From: Tepidimonas fonticaldi
Lineage (GTDB): Bacteria > Pseudomonadota > Gammaproteobacteria > Burkholderiales > Burkholderiaceae_C
NCBI RefSeq assembly: GCF_007556755.1
Contig: NZ_VJOO01000014.1
Location: 1-64,000, forward strand
Direction of reading: 5' to 3'
Length of the DNA stretch: 64,000 nt
A program made the position numbers and the translations under genes. The notes beneath the pieces were generated by a model. That model was not told the DNA's origin and made no database searches. It saw nothing but the letters and a program-made list of their open reading frames with translations. Positions 46,714 through 56,722 of the stretch are shown in pieces; positions within the stretch are counted from its first letter, which is position 1; every line of letters begins with the position of its first letter.

Positions 46714-47190
46714 ATGCAAAAGGTGCTGCACATCGATCCGGCCAAGTGCACGGGCTGCCTTCAGTGCGAAATGGCCTGCTCGTTCGAAAACTACGGCACA
46801 TACGCCACGTCCAAATCGCGCATCAAGGTGTTCGACTTCCACCACACCGGGCGCAAAGTGCCTTACACCTGCACCCAATGCGACGAGGCGTGGTGCCTGC
46901 ATGCCTGCCCGGTGGAGGCCATCACGGTCGACAAGGTCACGGGAGCCAAGGTCGTCAACGAGACTACCTGCGTCGGCTGCAAGGTGTGCACCATTGCCTG
47001 CCCCTTCGGCACCGTCAACTACGTGCAGGAAACCGGCAAGGTCCAAAAGTGCGATCTGTGCGGCGGCGAGCCGGCCTGCGCCGATGCCTGCCCCACGGGC
47101 GCCATCACCTTCATCGATGCCAATTGGACCGGCATCGACCGCATGAAGCAGTGGGCCGACAAACTGGGCAACCAGACGGCCGCGGCCTGA
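46714..47190 (+). CDS. aorA: Polyferredoxin subunit of aldehyde oxidoreductase
   Basis: This 158-residue electron-transfer protein is rich in cysteine motifs of the HycB/DmsB type: C-T-G-C-L-Q-C (about 11-17), C-T-Q-C-D-E-A-W-C (about 50), C-V-G-C-K-V-C (about 86) and C-D-L-C-G (about 112), each completed by C-P, enough for four [4Fe-4S] clusters. It should carry electrons between the tungsten subunit and the FAD subunit. Multi-subunit AOR of Aromatoleum aromaticum has the same Fe-S, tungsten and FAD order. I use the symbol by that analogy. AGGAG lies upstream of the ATG. Confidence 0.85.
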   Translation: MQKVLHIDPAKCTGCLQCEMACSFENYGTYATSKSRIKVFDFHHTGRKVPYTCTQCDEAWCLHACPVEAITVDKVTGAKVVNETTCVGCKVCTIACPFGTVNYVQETGKVQKCDLCGGEPACADACPTGAITFIDANWTGIDRMKQWADKLGNQTAAA

Positions 47191-47209
47191 TCGTCAAAGG
47201 AGCACGAAC

Positions 47210-49057
<1,848 letters not shown>

Positions 49058-49070
49058 TCCAACGCACGAC

Positions 49071-50348
49071 ATGACCCACCACGTCATTCTGGGGGCCGGG
49101 CCGGCCGGGGTGATCGCGGCCGAAACCATCCGCAAGCATGCTCCGGCGGATCGCATCACGCTCGTCGGCGACGAGCCGGAGCCGCCATATTCGCGCATGG
49201 CGATTCCGTACCTGTTGATCGGGCACATCGACGAGGCCGGCACCCACCTGCGCAAAACGGCCGATCACTACGAGCGCCTGCGCATCGAGCGGGTGCAAGG
49301 GCAGGCGACTGCGGTGGATACGTCGGCGCGCACCGTGCGGCTGGACGATGGGCACACCCTGACCTACGACCGGCTGCTGATCGCCACCGGGTCGCGGCCC
49401 GCCCGCCCGCCCATCCCCGGCATCGACCTGCCGGGAGTGCACCACTGCTGGACCCTGGCGGATGCCCGCGCCATCATGGAGCGGGCCAAACCCGGAGCCC
49501 GCGTGCTGCAACTGGGGGCCGGCTTCATCGGTTGCATCATCATGGAGGCGTTGCAACAGCGCGGCGTCACCCTGACCATCGTCGAGATGGGCGATCGCAT
49601 GGTGCCGCGCATGATGGGGCCGGCCGCCGGCGGCATGATCCGCGACTGGTGCGAAGCCAAAGGCGTGGCGGTGCACACCGGCACGCGCCTGGAAGCGATC
49701 GAACCCGGCGCGCCGCTGAACGTGCGCCTGTCCAACGGCCACGCGGTCGCGGCCGATCTGGTCATCATCGCCGCGGGGGTCAAGCCCGCCATCGGTTTTT
49801 TGGAGAACTCCGGCATCCGCTGCCTGCAAGGCGTGCTGACCGACGAGCACATGCAAACCAACGTGCCCGGCGTCTATGCGGCGGGGGACTGCGCCGAGGC
49901 CTTCGACAAGGTGTCGGGGACCACCATCGTCAGTGCGATCCAGCCCAATGCCGCCGATCAGGCGCGCGTGGCTGCGCTCAACATGGTGGGCCAGCGGGCG
50001 GAGCTGCGCGGGGTCACGCAAATCAACGTGCTCGACACGCTGGGGCTCATTTCCACCAGCTTTGGCAACTGGCAGGGGGTGCCCGGTGGCGACCGGGTGG
50101 AACGGGTGGATGCCGAGCACCACAAGGTGCTGAGCCTGTGCTTCGACGGCGATGTGATGGTGGGCTGCAACAGCGTGGGTTGGACCGACCACGTCGGTGC
50201 CCTGCGCGGGCTGGTCGAGGGCAAGGTCCGACTGGGCGTGTGGAAGCGCGAGCTGATGCAAGATCCGACACGCTTCATGGCCGCGTACCTGGCCACCGCC
50301 CAGGCGCAGTCCCGGTGGGCAGGGGCGGCCGACACCCGTCGGCGCTGA
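49071..50348 (+). CDS. aorC: FAD/NAD(P)H oxidoreductase subunit of the AOR complex
   Basis: The protein has 425 residues. It has two dinucleotide-binding folds: GAGPAG at about 8-13 for FAD and GAGFIG at about 145-150 for NAD(H), with the second FAD contact in A-A-G-D-C-A (about 267-272). It belongs to the NAD(P)H:rubredoxin or nitrite reductase-like flavoproteins. In AorABC this subunit lets the tungsten enzyme use NAD+ in place of ferredoxin alone. It starts 13 bases after the catalytic gene. The proposed function is by analogy with the Aromatoleum complex. Confidence 0.85.
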   Translation: MTHHVILGAGPAGVIAAETIRKHAPADRITLVGDEPEPPYSRMAIPYLLIGHIDEAGTHLRKTADHYERLRIERVQGQATAVDTSARTVRLDDGHTLTYDRLLIATGSRPARPPIPGIDLPGVHHCWTLADARAIMERAKPGARVLQLGAGFIGCIIMEALQQRGVTLTIVEMGDRMVPRMMGPAAGGMIRDWCEAKGVAVHTGTRLEAIEPGAPLNVRLSNGHAVAADLVIIAAGVKPAIGFLENSGIRCLQGVLTDEHMQTNVPGVYAAGDCAEAFDKVSGTTIVSAIQPNAADQARVAALNMVGQRAELRGVTQINVLDTLGLISTSFGNWQGVPGGDRVERVDAEHHKVLSLCFDGDVMVGCNSVGWTDHVGALRGLVEGKVRLGVWKRELMQDPTRFMAAYLATAQAQSRWAGAADTRRR

Positions 50349-50362
50349 GGAGCCGCGTTCGC

Positions 50363-50614
50363 ATGCAGGTCACATTCAAGCTGTTCGCGACGCTGGGGGA
50401 CTACCTGCCCCCTGGCGCGCGCTTCAATCAGATCGAGCTGGAGGTCCCCGAGGGCACCACGGTGCAGACCGTCATTGACCACCATCAGCTCCCCCCGAAG
50501 CTGGTGCACCTGGTGCTGGTCAATGGCGTGTTCGTGCCCCCGTCCGAGCGCGCCGGGCGCGCGCTGGCCCCGGGGGACGTGCTGGCGGTCTGGCCGCCAA
50601 TCGCCGGGGGATGA
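50363..50614 (+). CDS. MoaD/ThiS-like sulfur carrier of the AOR operon
   Basis: The protein has 83 residues with a ubiquitin-like fold and the functional C-terminal G-G tail (P-P-I-A-G-G) that is adenylated and thiocarboxylated in MoaD. The strand pattern V-T-F-K-L-F-A-T-L-G-D-Y-L and the V-L-V-N-G motif (about 48) fit. Tungsten AOR operons often carry a dedicated MoaD-like gene for making the pterin dithiolene of the tungsten cofactor. It overlaps the next gene by 4 bases (ATGA). Confidence 0.85.
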   Translation: MQVTFKLFATLGDYLPPGARFNQIELEVPEGTTVQTVIDHHQLPPKLVHLVLVNGVFVPPSERAGRALAPGDVLAVWPPIAGG

Positions 50615-50952
50615 GCGACCCCGGTGGCCCCCCGTCCGGACCGCCCCCTCCCATGCAGTCGTATTACCCGCAGGCCTTCGAGCGCGACATGGGGTGCACG
50701 GTCCAGGAGTGGCTGGGCTGGCTGCCCGCGGCGATCGGGGACCACCCCTGGTCGCGCACGGGCGATGGCGTGCAGGTGCGCATCGGCACGGGGACCCTGG
50801 CGCTCACCTGGCGACCCTTGCCCCCCCGGACCATCGCCCTGATCCGGCTGCCCCGGCTGTGGGTGGGCTTTCGCTTCGAGGGGCTGACCGCCGACGAGCG
50901 CCACCGATTCATGCGCCGCTTCGATCTCTATCTGCAGCGCGGTGGCGGTTGA
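50611..50952 (+). CDS. Unknown small protein at the end of the AOR operon
   Basis: The protein has 113 residues. I do not recognise a family. It opens with a Pro-rich stretch, then shows C-T-V-Q-E-W-L-G-W-L-P, a strand-rich middle with L-A-L-T-W-R-P-L-P-P-R-T-I-A and the end F-x-F-E-G-L-x-A-D-E-R-H-R-F-M-R-R-F-D-L-Y-L. The pattern of two strands with conserved Trp and Arg resembles small cofactor-insertion or chaperone proteins, but this is only an impression. It is translationally coupled to the MoaD-like gene, which suggests a role in maturing the tungsten enzyme. Confidence 0.6.
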   Translation: MSDPGGPPSGPPPPMQSYYPQAFERDMGCTVQEWLGWLPAAIGDHPWSRTGDGVQVRIGTGTLALTWRPLPPRTIALIRLPRLWVGFRFEGLTADERHRFMRRFDLYLQRGGG

Positions 50953-50967
50953 GTCCCGCCCCGCTGG

Positions 50968-51324
50968 TCACGTGGCGCGGCCGCTCGGGCGGCCCAGCAG
51001 CCCCATCACGGTGTAGGCCAGCAGCATCGTGGCGACGAAGCCAGTACCGTAGACGATTAGGATCAGGAACCAGTCCGCCGGGCCGGCCGCGTCGGTGAAG
51101 CCCGACGACGACACCGCGGCCATCACCACCAGGGCGACGCCGCCGCCGAGCAGGCCCAGCAGCTCCGACTGCACCAGCCGGCGCGACACGAGGTGGCCGT
51201 CCCGCCGCCATACCCAGCCGAATCCCACCGCCGTGCCCAGCGCGAGCAGCGGCAGGATCCACAGCAGCGGGCCCAGCATCTCTTGGAACACCGCGAGGAA
51301 CACCAGAGGGTCGTAGGTCTTCAT
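50968..51324 (-). CDS. DUF5368 membrane protein
   Basis: This 118-residue protein has three to four hydrophobic helices (about 15-33, 50-70 and 80-108). It starts M-K-T-Y-D-P-L-V-F-L-A-V-F-Q-E-M-L-G-P and ends with a short basic tail. This matches the small DUF5368 family of inner-membrane proteins, whose function is unknown. The gene follows the sulfide:quinone reductase-like gene by 28 bases on the same strand, so the two are probably co-transcribed and the membrane protein may anchor or support the flavoprotein. A convergent gene ends 15 bases away. Confidence 0.65.
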   Translation of the reverse strand: MKTYDPLVFLAVFQEMLGPLLWILPLLALGTAVGFGWVWRRDGHLVSRRLVQSELLGLLGGGVALVVMAAVSSSGFTDAAGPADWFLILIVYGTGFVATMLLAYTVMGLLGRPSGRAT

Positions 51325-51352
51325 GATCGGGGTCTCCGAGGGGGTGCGGGGG

Positions 51353-52675
51353 TCAGGTGCGGCCGCGCAGCATGCTGATGTAGGTGGGTTTGAGGGCCAC
51401 CGTCTTCATGACCCAACTCACCCACAACTCCTCCAGCGGCGCGATGAAACCGGGGAACGACTGATAGAGGTTGTCCTGGTAGTCGAACTCGATCAGCATG
51501 GCCCGGCCCAGCCGGGTGATCAGCGGACACGACGTGTAGCCGTTGTACTTGTCCTGCGAGGGCTTGCCGCTGATGTCGCCGACCAGGTGATCCACCGCCA
51601 CCGGCACCTGCCACTTGACGCTGGCGGCCGTCTTGCCCTTGGGCACGCCGGCGATGTCCCCGACGCCGAACACGTTGTCGTAGCGCTTGTGGCGCAGCGT
51701 CTCGCGGTCGACTTCCAGCCACCGCTCGCGGGCGAAGGGGCCGTCCTGCCAGGGCAGGGGACTGTCGCGCACCACGGCGGGCGCGCGCATCGGGGGCACG
51801 ACGTGGATGAAGTCGTACTTCAGCTCCGTCGTCCCGGCGATCGAGCGGTACGTGGCGAGCCGGCGCCCCAGGTCGATGGACACGAGTTGGTGCTCGTAGT
51901 GCGGACGGATGCCGCGGTCCTGAAACAGCATGCGCACCTTCTCCGAGACGATGGGGACGGAGAACAGCGTTTTTTGCGGCGCGAGGTAGTGCAGCTCGGC
52001 CTTGCCCCGCATGCCCGCACGGCGCAGACGGTCGTCGGTGATGAAGGTGTACTTCAGGGGCGCCCCGGCGCACTTCATGTCGGTGTGCGGGCGGCCGAAC
52101 AGCCCGACCCCACCTTGCGCGGCGAAGGCGGACATGACTTTCCAGGTGGCCGCGGCCGCCTCCGGGCCGTTGTACACGCTGCCCACCCCGTCGCGACCGA
52201 TCCAGGCGGTGTCCATGCCGTCGATGGCCGCGTAGTCGAGCTCCAGGCCGCAGGCGACGATCAGGAAGTCGTAACCCACCTTGCGCCCACCCGCCGTGGT
52301 CACCCGGCGCGCCTCGGGATCGATCTCGGCGGCGGCCTCCTGCACCCATTCGACGCCGGCCGCGACGTACTCCTGCGTCGTCGACACGACGTAGCTGACG
52401 GGCTTGATGCCGGCGCCCACCAGGGTAAAGCCGGGCTGGTAATAGTGGTCGCGCCGCGCGTCGATCAGGGTGATGCTCGCCTGCGGCAGGCGGCGGCGCA
52501 GGTGCGAGGCGCTGGCCAGTCCGGCCGCCCCGGCCCCGACGATGACGATGCGGGCCTTGCCGTCCACCGGTGTGGGGTCCGACCGGGACTCCCCGGGGGC
52601 GGCCATGAGCCCCAGGGCACCGAGTGCGGCCAGACGTGCGAGCGCCTCGCGGCGATCGGGATCGAATCGGACCAT
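51353..52675 (-). CDS. Sulfide:quinone reductase-like flavoprotein
   Basis: The protein has 440 residues. A twin-arginine-like N-terminus (R-R-E-A-L-A-R-L-A-A-L) suggests export through Tat. The FAD fold has GAGAAG (about 50), and D-I-A-G-V-P-K-G-K (about 335) is a second FAD contact. Three cysteines sit where sulfide:quinone reductases have theirs: A-C-G-L-E-L-D, K-C-A-G-A-P and S-C-P-L-I-T. A typical SQR oxidises sulfide and passes electrons to quinone. A flavocytochrome c-like role is the alternative. Divergent from OsmC, with 118 bases between that include TATGAT near 52718. The start is the ATG at 52675. Confidence 0.75.
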   Translation of the reverse strand: MVRFDPDRREALARLAALGALGLMAAPGESRSDPTPVDGKARIVIVGAGAAGLASASHLRRRLPQASITLIDARRDHYYQPGFTLVGAGIKPVSYVVSTTQEYVAAGVEWVQEAAAEIDPEARRVTTAGGRKVGYDFLIVACGLELDYAAIDGMDTAWIGRDGVGSVYNGPEAAAATWKVMSAFAAQGGVGLFGRPHTDMKCAGAPLKYTFITDDRLRRAGMRGKAELHYLAPQKTLFSVPIVSEKVRMLFQDRGIRPHYEHQLVSIDLGRRLATYRSIAGTTELKYDFIHVVPPMRAPAVVRDSPLPWQDGPFARERWLEVDRETLRHKRYDNVFGVGDIAGVPKGKTAASVKWQVPVAVDHLVGDISGKPSQDKYNGYTSCPLITRLGRAMLIEFDYQDNLYQSFPGFIAPLEELWVSWVMKTVALKPTYISMLRGRT

Positions 52676-52793
52676 GACCGTCTCCTCATGGATGGTTGAT
52701 ACCCTTGGGAGTTTGTATGATGGGAGCGGAACGCGCGGGATTCCTTGATCCATCGCAAGCGTCCCGCCCGATCGACCCCGGAGAAACCCGAAC

Positions 52794-53240
52794 ATGGACA
52801 CACCGACCACCGTCACGCTCGTCCGCCGCAGCGGCTACCAGTTCGCGATCGATTTCGGGCTGGACACGCCCACGCTGTTCAGCGACGAACCGCCCCCGCT
52901 GGGCGAATCCAACGGCCCCACGCCGAAACACCTGCTGCTGGCGGCGGTGGCCAACTGCCTGAGCGCGAGCCTGACGTTTGCGCTCACCAAATTCAAGCAG
53001 GACCCCGGCACCCTGACCGCGGTGGCGCGCGCCACCGTCGGCCGCAACGCCGCCAATCGCCTGCGGGTGCAGCGCATCGAAGTCGAGATTCGACTGGAGC
53101 GCCCCGGGGACGCGTACGAGCATCTCGACCGCATCCTCGGGCAGTTCGAGGAGTTCTGCACCATCTCGATGAGCGTGCAGCAGGGCATCCCGATCGACGT
53201 GCGCGTCACCGGGGGCGACGGTCAGGTGCTCAAGGGCTGA
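52794..53240 (+). CDS. OsmC family protein
   Basis: This 148-residue protein has the OsmC/Ohr fold, with the two reactive cysteines in A-N-C-L-S-A-S-L (about 60) and E-E-F-C-T-I-S (about 122), spaced as in peroxidases of this family. OsmC-like enzymes reduce organic hydroperoxides or may act on sulfur species. The divergent SQR-like gene makes a link to reactive sulfur worth noting, but the sequence alone cannot separate the options. The gene has an ordinary ATG start and ends against the convergent rdgC. Confidence 0.8.
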   Translation: MDTPTTVTLVRRSGYQFAIDFGLDTPTLFSDEPPPLGESNGPTPKHLLLAAVANCLSASLTFALTKFKQDPGTLTAVARATVGRNAANRLRVQRIEVEIRLERPGDAYEHLDRILGQFEEFCTISMSVQQGIPIDVRVTGGDGQVLKG

Positions 53241-53241
53241 G

Positions 53242-54141
53242 TCAGCGCCGCTGCTCACCGCCGAGCGCGGCGAGCAGGTCGCCGATCAGCGCCGACAGCT
53301 CGCCCGTGGCGATGGCGGCGTCGGTGTCGAAACCGTCGCCCTCGCCAGCGTCGTTGTCCTCGAAGACGCCGTCCTGGAAGGCGATGCGGCGCAGTTGCGC
53401 GCCGTCGGTCAGCACGAAGCTCACGCGGCCGTCCCAGTCCAGGGCCAGCTTGGTCGGCCGCTTGCCCTGCGCCAGGTGCCGCTGCATATCCTCGGTGTCG
53501 AGCACGTGGCGGGTGAAGCGCACCACCGCGGGGCTGTCGCCGTCGCTCTTGAGTTCGGCGTCGCGGCCAGGGGCGAAGTGCGTGGGCCAGTCCTGCGGCG
53601 CGGAGCCGAGCCAGCCGGCCATCGCCGTCGCCGGGGACAGTGCCGTCTCCAGCGGCTCGACACGCAGCCCGTCCAGCGCCCGGACCAGGGCGGTCACCAC
53701 CGCGTCCACGCGCTTGGGCGACGTGCTGTCGAAGGCGATGCGCCCCGCGCCCACGTCGAGCCAGATCTGCACGTCCACCGCCTGCGCGAAGGCCATCGGC
53801 AGCAGCTCCTGCAGGATCGCTTCCTTCAGGTCGCGTTGCTCGCGCCGGCCCGGCTGGCGGCCCTCGGAGGCTTCGATCTGGGCGCAGCGCGCCTGCAGCG
53901 CGCGCTTGACGACGGCCCCGGGCACGCGCTTGGTCTCAATGCGGTAGCGCATCAACCGGTGGCCCGCCACCGACTCGACCAGGGGGGCATGGGGCTGGCC
54001 GCGCGGTGGCACCCAGCCCTCGCTCTGCATCTGGGTGGGGCCGCAGGGGTGGAAGGGCAGGGCCGCCAGGGCCTGCTCCATCTGTTCCAGGGTCGCGGCA
54101 AAGCCGTCGCCGATGCGAAAGACCGTCAGGTTCTTGAACAC
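53242..54141 (-). CDS. rdgC: Recombination-associated protein RdgC
   Basis: The protein has 299 residues, the usual RdgC length. RdgC forms a ring on double-stranded DNA and limits RecA. Recognisable stretches are V-F-K-N-L-T-V-F-R-I-G at the start, E-S-V-A-G-H-R-L-M-R-Y and K-L-A-L-D-W-D-G-R-V-S-F. The start is the GTG at 54141, where homologues begin with M-F-K-N-L. A longer upstream reading would run into the tRNA region and is rejected. It sits between the convergent OsmC gene and tRNA-Gly on the same strand. Confidence 0.93.
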   Translation of the reverse strand: MFKNLTVFRIGDGFAATLEQMEQALAALPFHPCGPTQMQSEGWVPPRGQPHAPLVESVAGHRLMRYRIETKRVPGAVVKRALQARCAQIEASEGRQPGRREQRDLKEAILQELLPMAFAQAVDVQIWLDVGAGRIAFDSTSPKRVDAVVTALVRALDGLRVEPLETALSPATAMAGWLGSAPQDWPTHFAPGRDAELKSDGDSPAVVRFTRHVLDTEDMQRHLAQGKRPTKLALDWDGRVSFVLTDGAQLRRIAFQDGVFEDNDAGEGDGFDTDAAIATGELSALIGDLLAALGGEQRR

Positions 54142-54215
54142 GGTGTGGGGAGCTCGTCGACGGCCGGACGTGCCATCGGTTGCAGGAACCGGCGGCATGC
54201 CGGCTGCGGGGATGC

Positions 54216-54289
54216 TGGAGCGGGCGATGGGAATCGAACCCACGTCTTGAGCTTGGGAAGCTCAGGTCCTACCATTGAACGACGCCCGC
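54216..54289 (-). tRNA. tRNA-Gly (anticodon CCC)
   Basis: The minus strand folds into a full cloverleaf: acceptor GCGGGCG with CGCCCGC, a D stem of 4 bp, an anticodon stem TGAGC/GCTCA and the loop TTCCCAA giving anticodon CCC (54255-54257). The T arm has GTGGG-TTCGATT-CCCAT, and the encoded CCA end is at 54216-54218. Total length is 74 bases. No mobile element adjoins it. Confidence 0.95.
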
Positions 54290-54334
54290 GTCGCCCCAGT
54301 ATTGTAGAGCAAAGCCCGGGCGGGGCCGGGCCGT

Positions 54335-56653
54335 TCACGGTTTGCCGAGCAGGAAGTACAGGCCCGTGTAGCCGCGGGGGGCGTGCACCAGGCCGAGGTA
54401 GACGGGGCCGATGGCCGTGTCCGCGCCCAGGTATGCGCTGCTGCCCCAGCGCAGGTTGTCGCGGTAGCCCGACAGGCGCAGCCGCTCCGTCGCATCCCAG
54501 GCCCCGCCGGCCTCCAGCGTGCCTCCGACGAACAGCGCCCGCGCCACGCCCGGATTCAGCGACAGTCGCCGGTAGTAGCCGAGCCGCAGCAGCATCAGGG
54601 CATTGCCGGCCACCTGGCCGACCCGGTAGCCGGAGAGCTGCTGGAAGCCGCCCAGCGAGTACTCGTCTGCGGCGCCCGGCGGCAGCGCGGTGGAGCGGCT
54701 GAGGCGTCCGTAGAGGTTCCAGACGTGCGGCCCGTCGCGAAAGACCTCGTTGAGGCTCGCCTCCCAGCGGATGAAGTCCGTCGCGGTCCCCCGGGCGCGG
54801 TAGTGGCCACGTTGCCACTCGATCTGGTAGCGGTGCCCCTGCCCGGGGAAGTTGGCGTGGTCCAGCTGATCCGAGACCCACGCCAGGCGCCACGCATACT
54901 CGCGCCAGCCCACGTCGCGCAGCGTGCCGCGGCCGACCCGCTGGTTGTCGTAGTCGATCAGCGAGCGGCGGCGTGCGGCGATCGCACCGACGCGCACGTC
55001 GCCCCAGTTGCCGGCCCGCCCCAGGTGCCAGCCCAGGTCGGCGCCGATGCGCGTGGTGCGGCGGTGGAACAGCGCCAGGGGATCGCCGCCGGCGTCGAAC
55101 CACTCGATCTTGCGCAGTTCATGGTCCGCGTACGCGCTCGTGAAGCGGCTGCGGTCGTCGCCCAGCGGCTGGTACCACTCGGTGCCCAGCGCCACCGTCG
55201 CGCCCAACTCCACCCGGGTGCGCCACTGGGCGCCCCGGTGGCCGGCGTCGCGCAGGGTATGGCTCAGGCGCAGGCGGAAGTCACCCTGGCCCTGGAAGTC
55301 GGTCTGCAGGTTCAGTCCGAGCCGAAGTTGGTGCCGCGCCCCGTCGTCGTCGCGCAGCCGGTAGATCAGGCCCTCGCCCGTGCCGTCGGTGGCGGGCGCC
55401 AGCCGGTAGTCGAGCTGGACGTAGTCGTCCAGCGCCACCAGCCGGCCCAGGTCCTCCTCGATGCGGTGCGGCTCCAGGGCATCGCCTGGGGCCACGTCGA
55501 TTTGCCGCATCAGCCGCGCCGCCTGTGCCGACGAGACGCCCTCGATGCGCACGAAGGCCAGCGAGTCGGGCAGCGTTGCCAGCAGGGCCTCGTGCCGCGT
55601 CTGCCGCGCGGACTGCCACGCCGCGTAGGCCACTTCGTCGAGCGCGAAGCGCCGCAGGGCCTCGATCACGGAGGCCCCGTAGCGCTCCCCGATCGCCATC
55701 AGCGCCGGGCCCTGGTCGAAGCTGGCCGCCGTCAGCGAGCCCAGATCGGGGGTCAGCAACAGGTCGCGGCGGTTCAGGCCCTCGATGCTGCGGCGGACGT
55801 TTTGCTCCGTCAGGATGTTGATCATCTGCACCGTGACGCCCAGCGCGGTGCCCAGCGTTTCGCGGCGGGCCAGCGGGGTGCCGATGTTGACGGCGATGAC
55901 GATCTCCGCCCCCATCGCCCGCGCGACGTCCACCGGCAAGTTGTTGACCAGGCCGCCATCGCCGAGGATGCGGCCGTCCCACTCCAGCGGCGAAAACACG
56001 CCCGGCACCGACATGCTGGCGCGCAAGGCGGCGGCCAGATCCCCCGACGAGAGCAGCACCGGTTCGCCCGTCTCCATATCGGTCGCCACGGCGCGAAAGG
56101 GCGTAGGCAGCGCGTCGAAGTCCGGCAGGTGCCGGGTGTGCAGGGTGTAGCGGCGCAGCAGCAGCTCGAGCGACCGGCTCGACACCGCCCCCTTGGGGAA
56201 CTGGAACTGGCCGTCCTTGAAGCCCAGCCGCACCGCAGGCGAGTAGGTGAAGTCCTCCTCCTTGCGGCGCTGGGTCAGGTCCTGCCGGGGCGGGCGGTCG
56301 TCGAATAGCCGACCCCAGTCCACCGCCAGAATCTCCCGCTCCAGCGCGGCCGGGTCCATGCCGCTGGCGTACAGGCCGCCGATGATGGCGCCCATGGAGG
56401 TGCCGGCGATGACGTCCACCGGCACACGCGCCGCCTCCAGCGCCTTCAGGATGCCGACGTGCGCGAAGCCGCGCGCCCCTCCGCCCGACAGGACCAGCCC
56501 GATGCGCGGCCGGTGGCCGGAGGGCGCGGCCGCGGTGTCCGGTGCTGGCGCGGCGGTGCGGTCGAGGAGGGGGCTGGCGGCGCCGGCGGCCTGGCCGTGC
56601 GCCGCCACCAGCCAGGCGAAGGCGGCCAGCAGCCGCCAGAGACAACGGATCAT
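54335..56653 (-). CDS. Patatin-like phospholipase with outer-membrane barrel (PlpD-type)
   Basis: The protein has 772 residues. A signal peptide (about 1-25) is followed by a patatin domain (about 50-250) with G-G-G-A-R-G-F (oxyanion hole, about 55), G-T-S-M-G (nucleophile serine, about 84-88) and D-G-G-L (catalytic aspartate, about 230). A POTRA-like segment (about 315-400) and a barrel rich in Tyr/Arg strands (about 400-772) follow, ending in F-L-L-G-K-P. This is the type Vd autotransporter layout of PlpD, with the lipase presented by the outer membrane. The gene is single and has its own ATG at 56653. Confidence 0.88.
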   Translation of the reverse strand: MIRCLWRLLAAFAWLVAAHGQAAGAASPLLDRTAAPAPDTAAAPSGHRPRIGLVLSGGGARGFAHVGILKALEAARVPVDVIAGTSMGAIIGGLYASGMDPAALEREILAVDWGRLFDDRPPRQDLTQRRKEEDFTYSPAVRLGFKDGQFQFPKGAVSSRSLELLLRRYTLHTRHLPDFDALPTPFRAVATDMETGEPVLLSSGDLAAALRASMSVPGVFSPLEWDGRILGDGGLVNNLPVDVARAMGAEIVIAVNIGTPLARRETLGTALGVTVQMINILTEQNVRRSIEGLNRRDLLLTPDLGSLTAASFDQGPALMAIGERYGASVIEALRRFALDEVAYAAWQSARQTRHEALLATLPDSLAFVRIEGVSSAQAARLMRQIDVAPGDALEPHRIEEDLGRLVALDDYVQLDYRLAPATDGTGEGLIYRLRDDDGARHQLRLGLNLQTDFQGQGDFRLRLSHTLRDAGHRGAQWRTRVELGATVALGTEWYQPLGDDRSRFTSAYADHELRKIEWFDAGGDPLALFHRRTTRIGADLGWHLGRAGNWGDVRVGAIAARRRSLIDYDNQRVGRGTLRDVGWREYAWRLAWVSDQLDHANFPGQGHRYQIEWQRGHYRARGTATDFIRWEASLNEVFRDGPHVWNLYGRLSRSTALPPGAADEYSLGGFQQLSGYRVGQVAGNALMLLRLGYYRRLSLNPGVARALFVGGTLEAGGAWDATERLRLSGYRDNLRWGSSAYLGADTAIGPVYLGLVHAPRGYTGLYFLLGKP

Positions 56654-56722
56654 GGGATGCGTGCGGAGACCATCGGCAGGGGGCGTCGCCAGTGTACGGC
56701 CACCCCCGGCCGCTCCGTCACG

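Noticed and set aside
54142-54243. Longer start for RdgC
   Set aside because: The extended frame reads into the tRNA gene and lacks conservation. The family starts at the V/M-F-K-N-L stretch, a GTG at 54141.
54216-54289. tRNA-Gly as an island attachment site
   Set aside because: Backbone genes lie on both sides and no integrase or repeated 3' end of the tRNA was found nearby.
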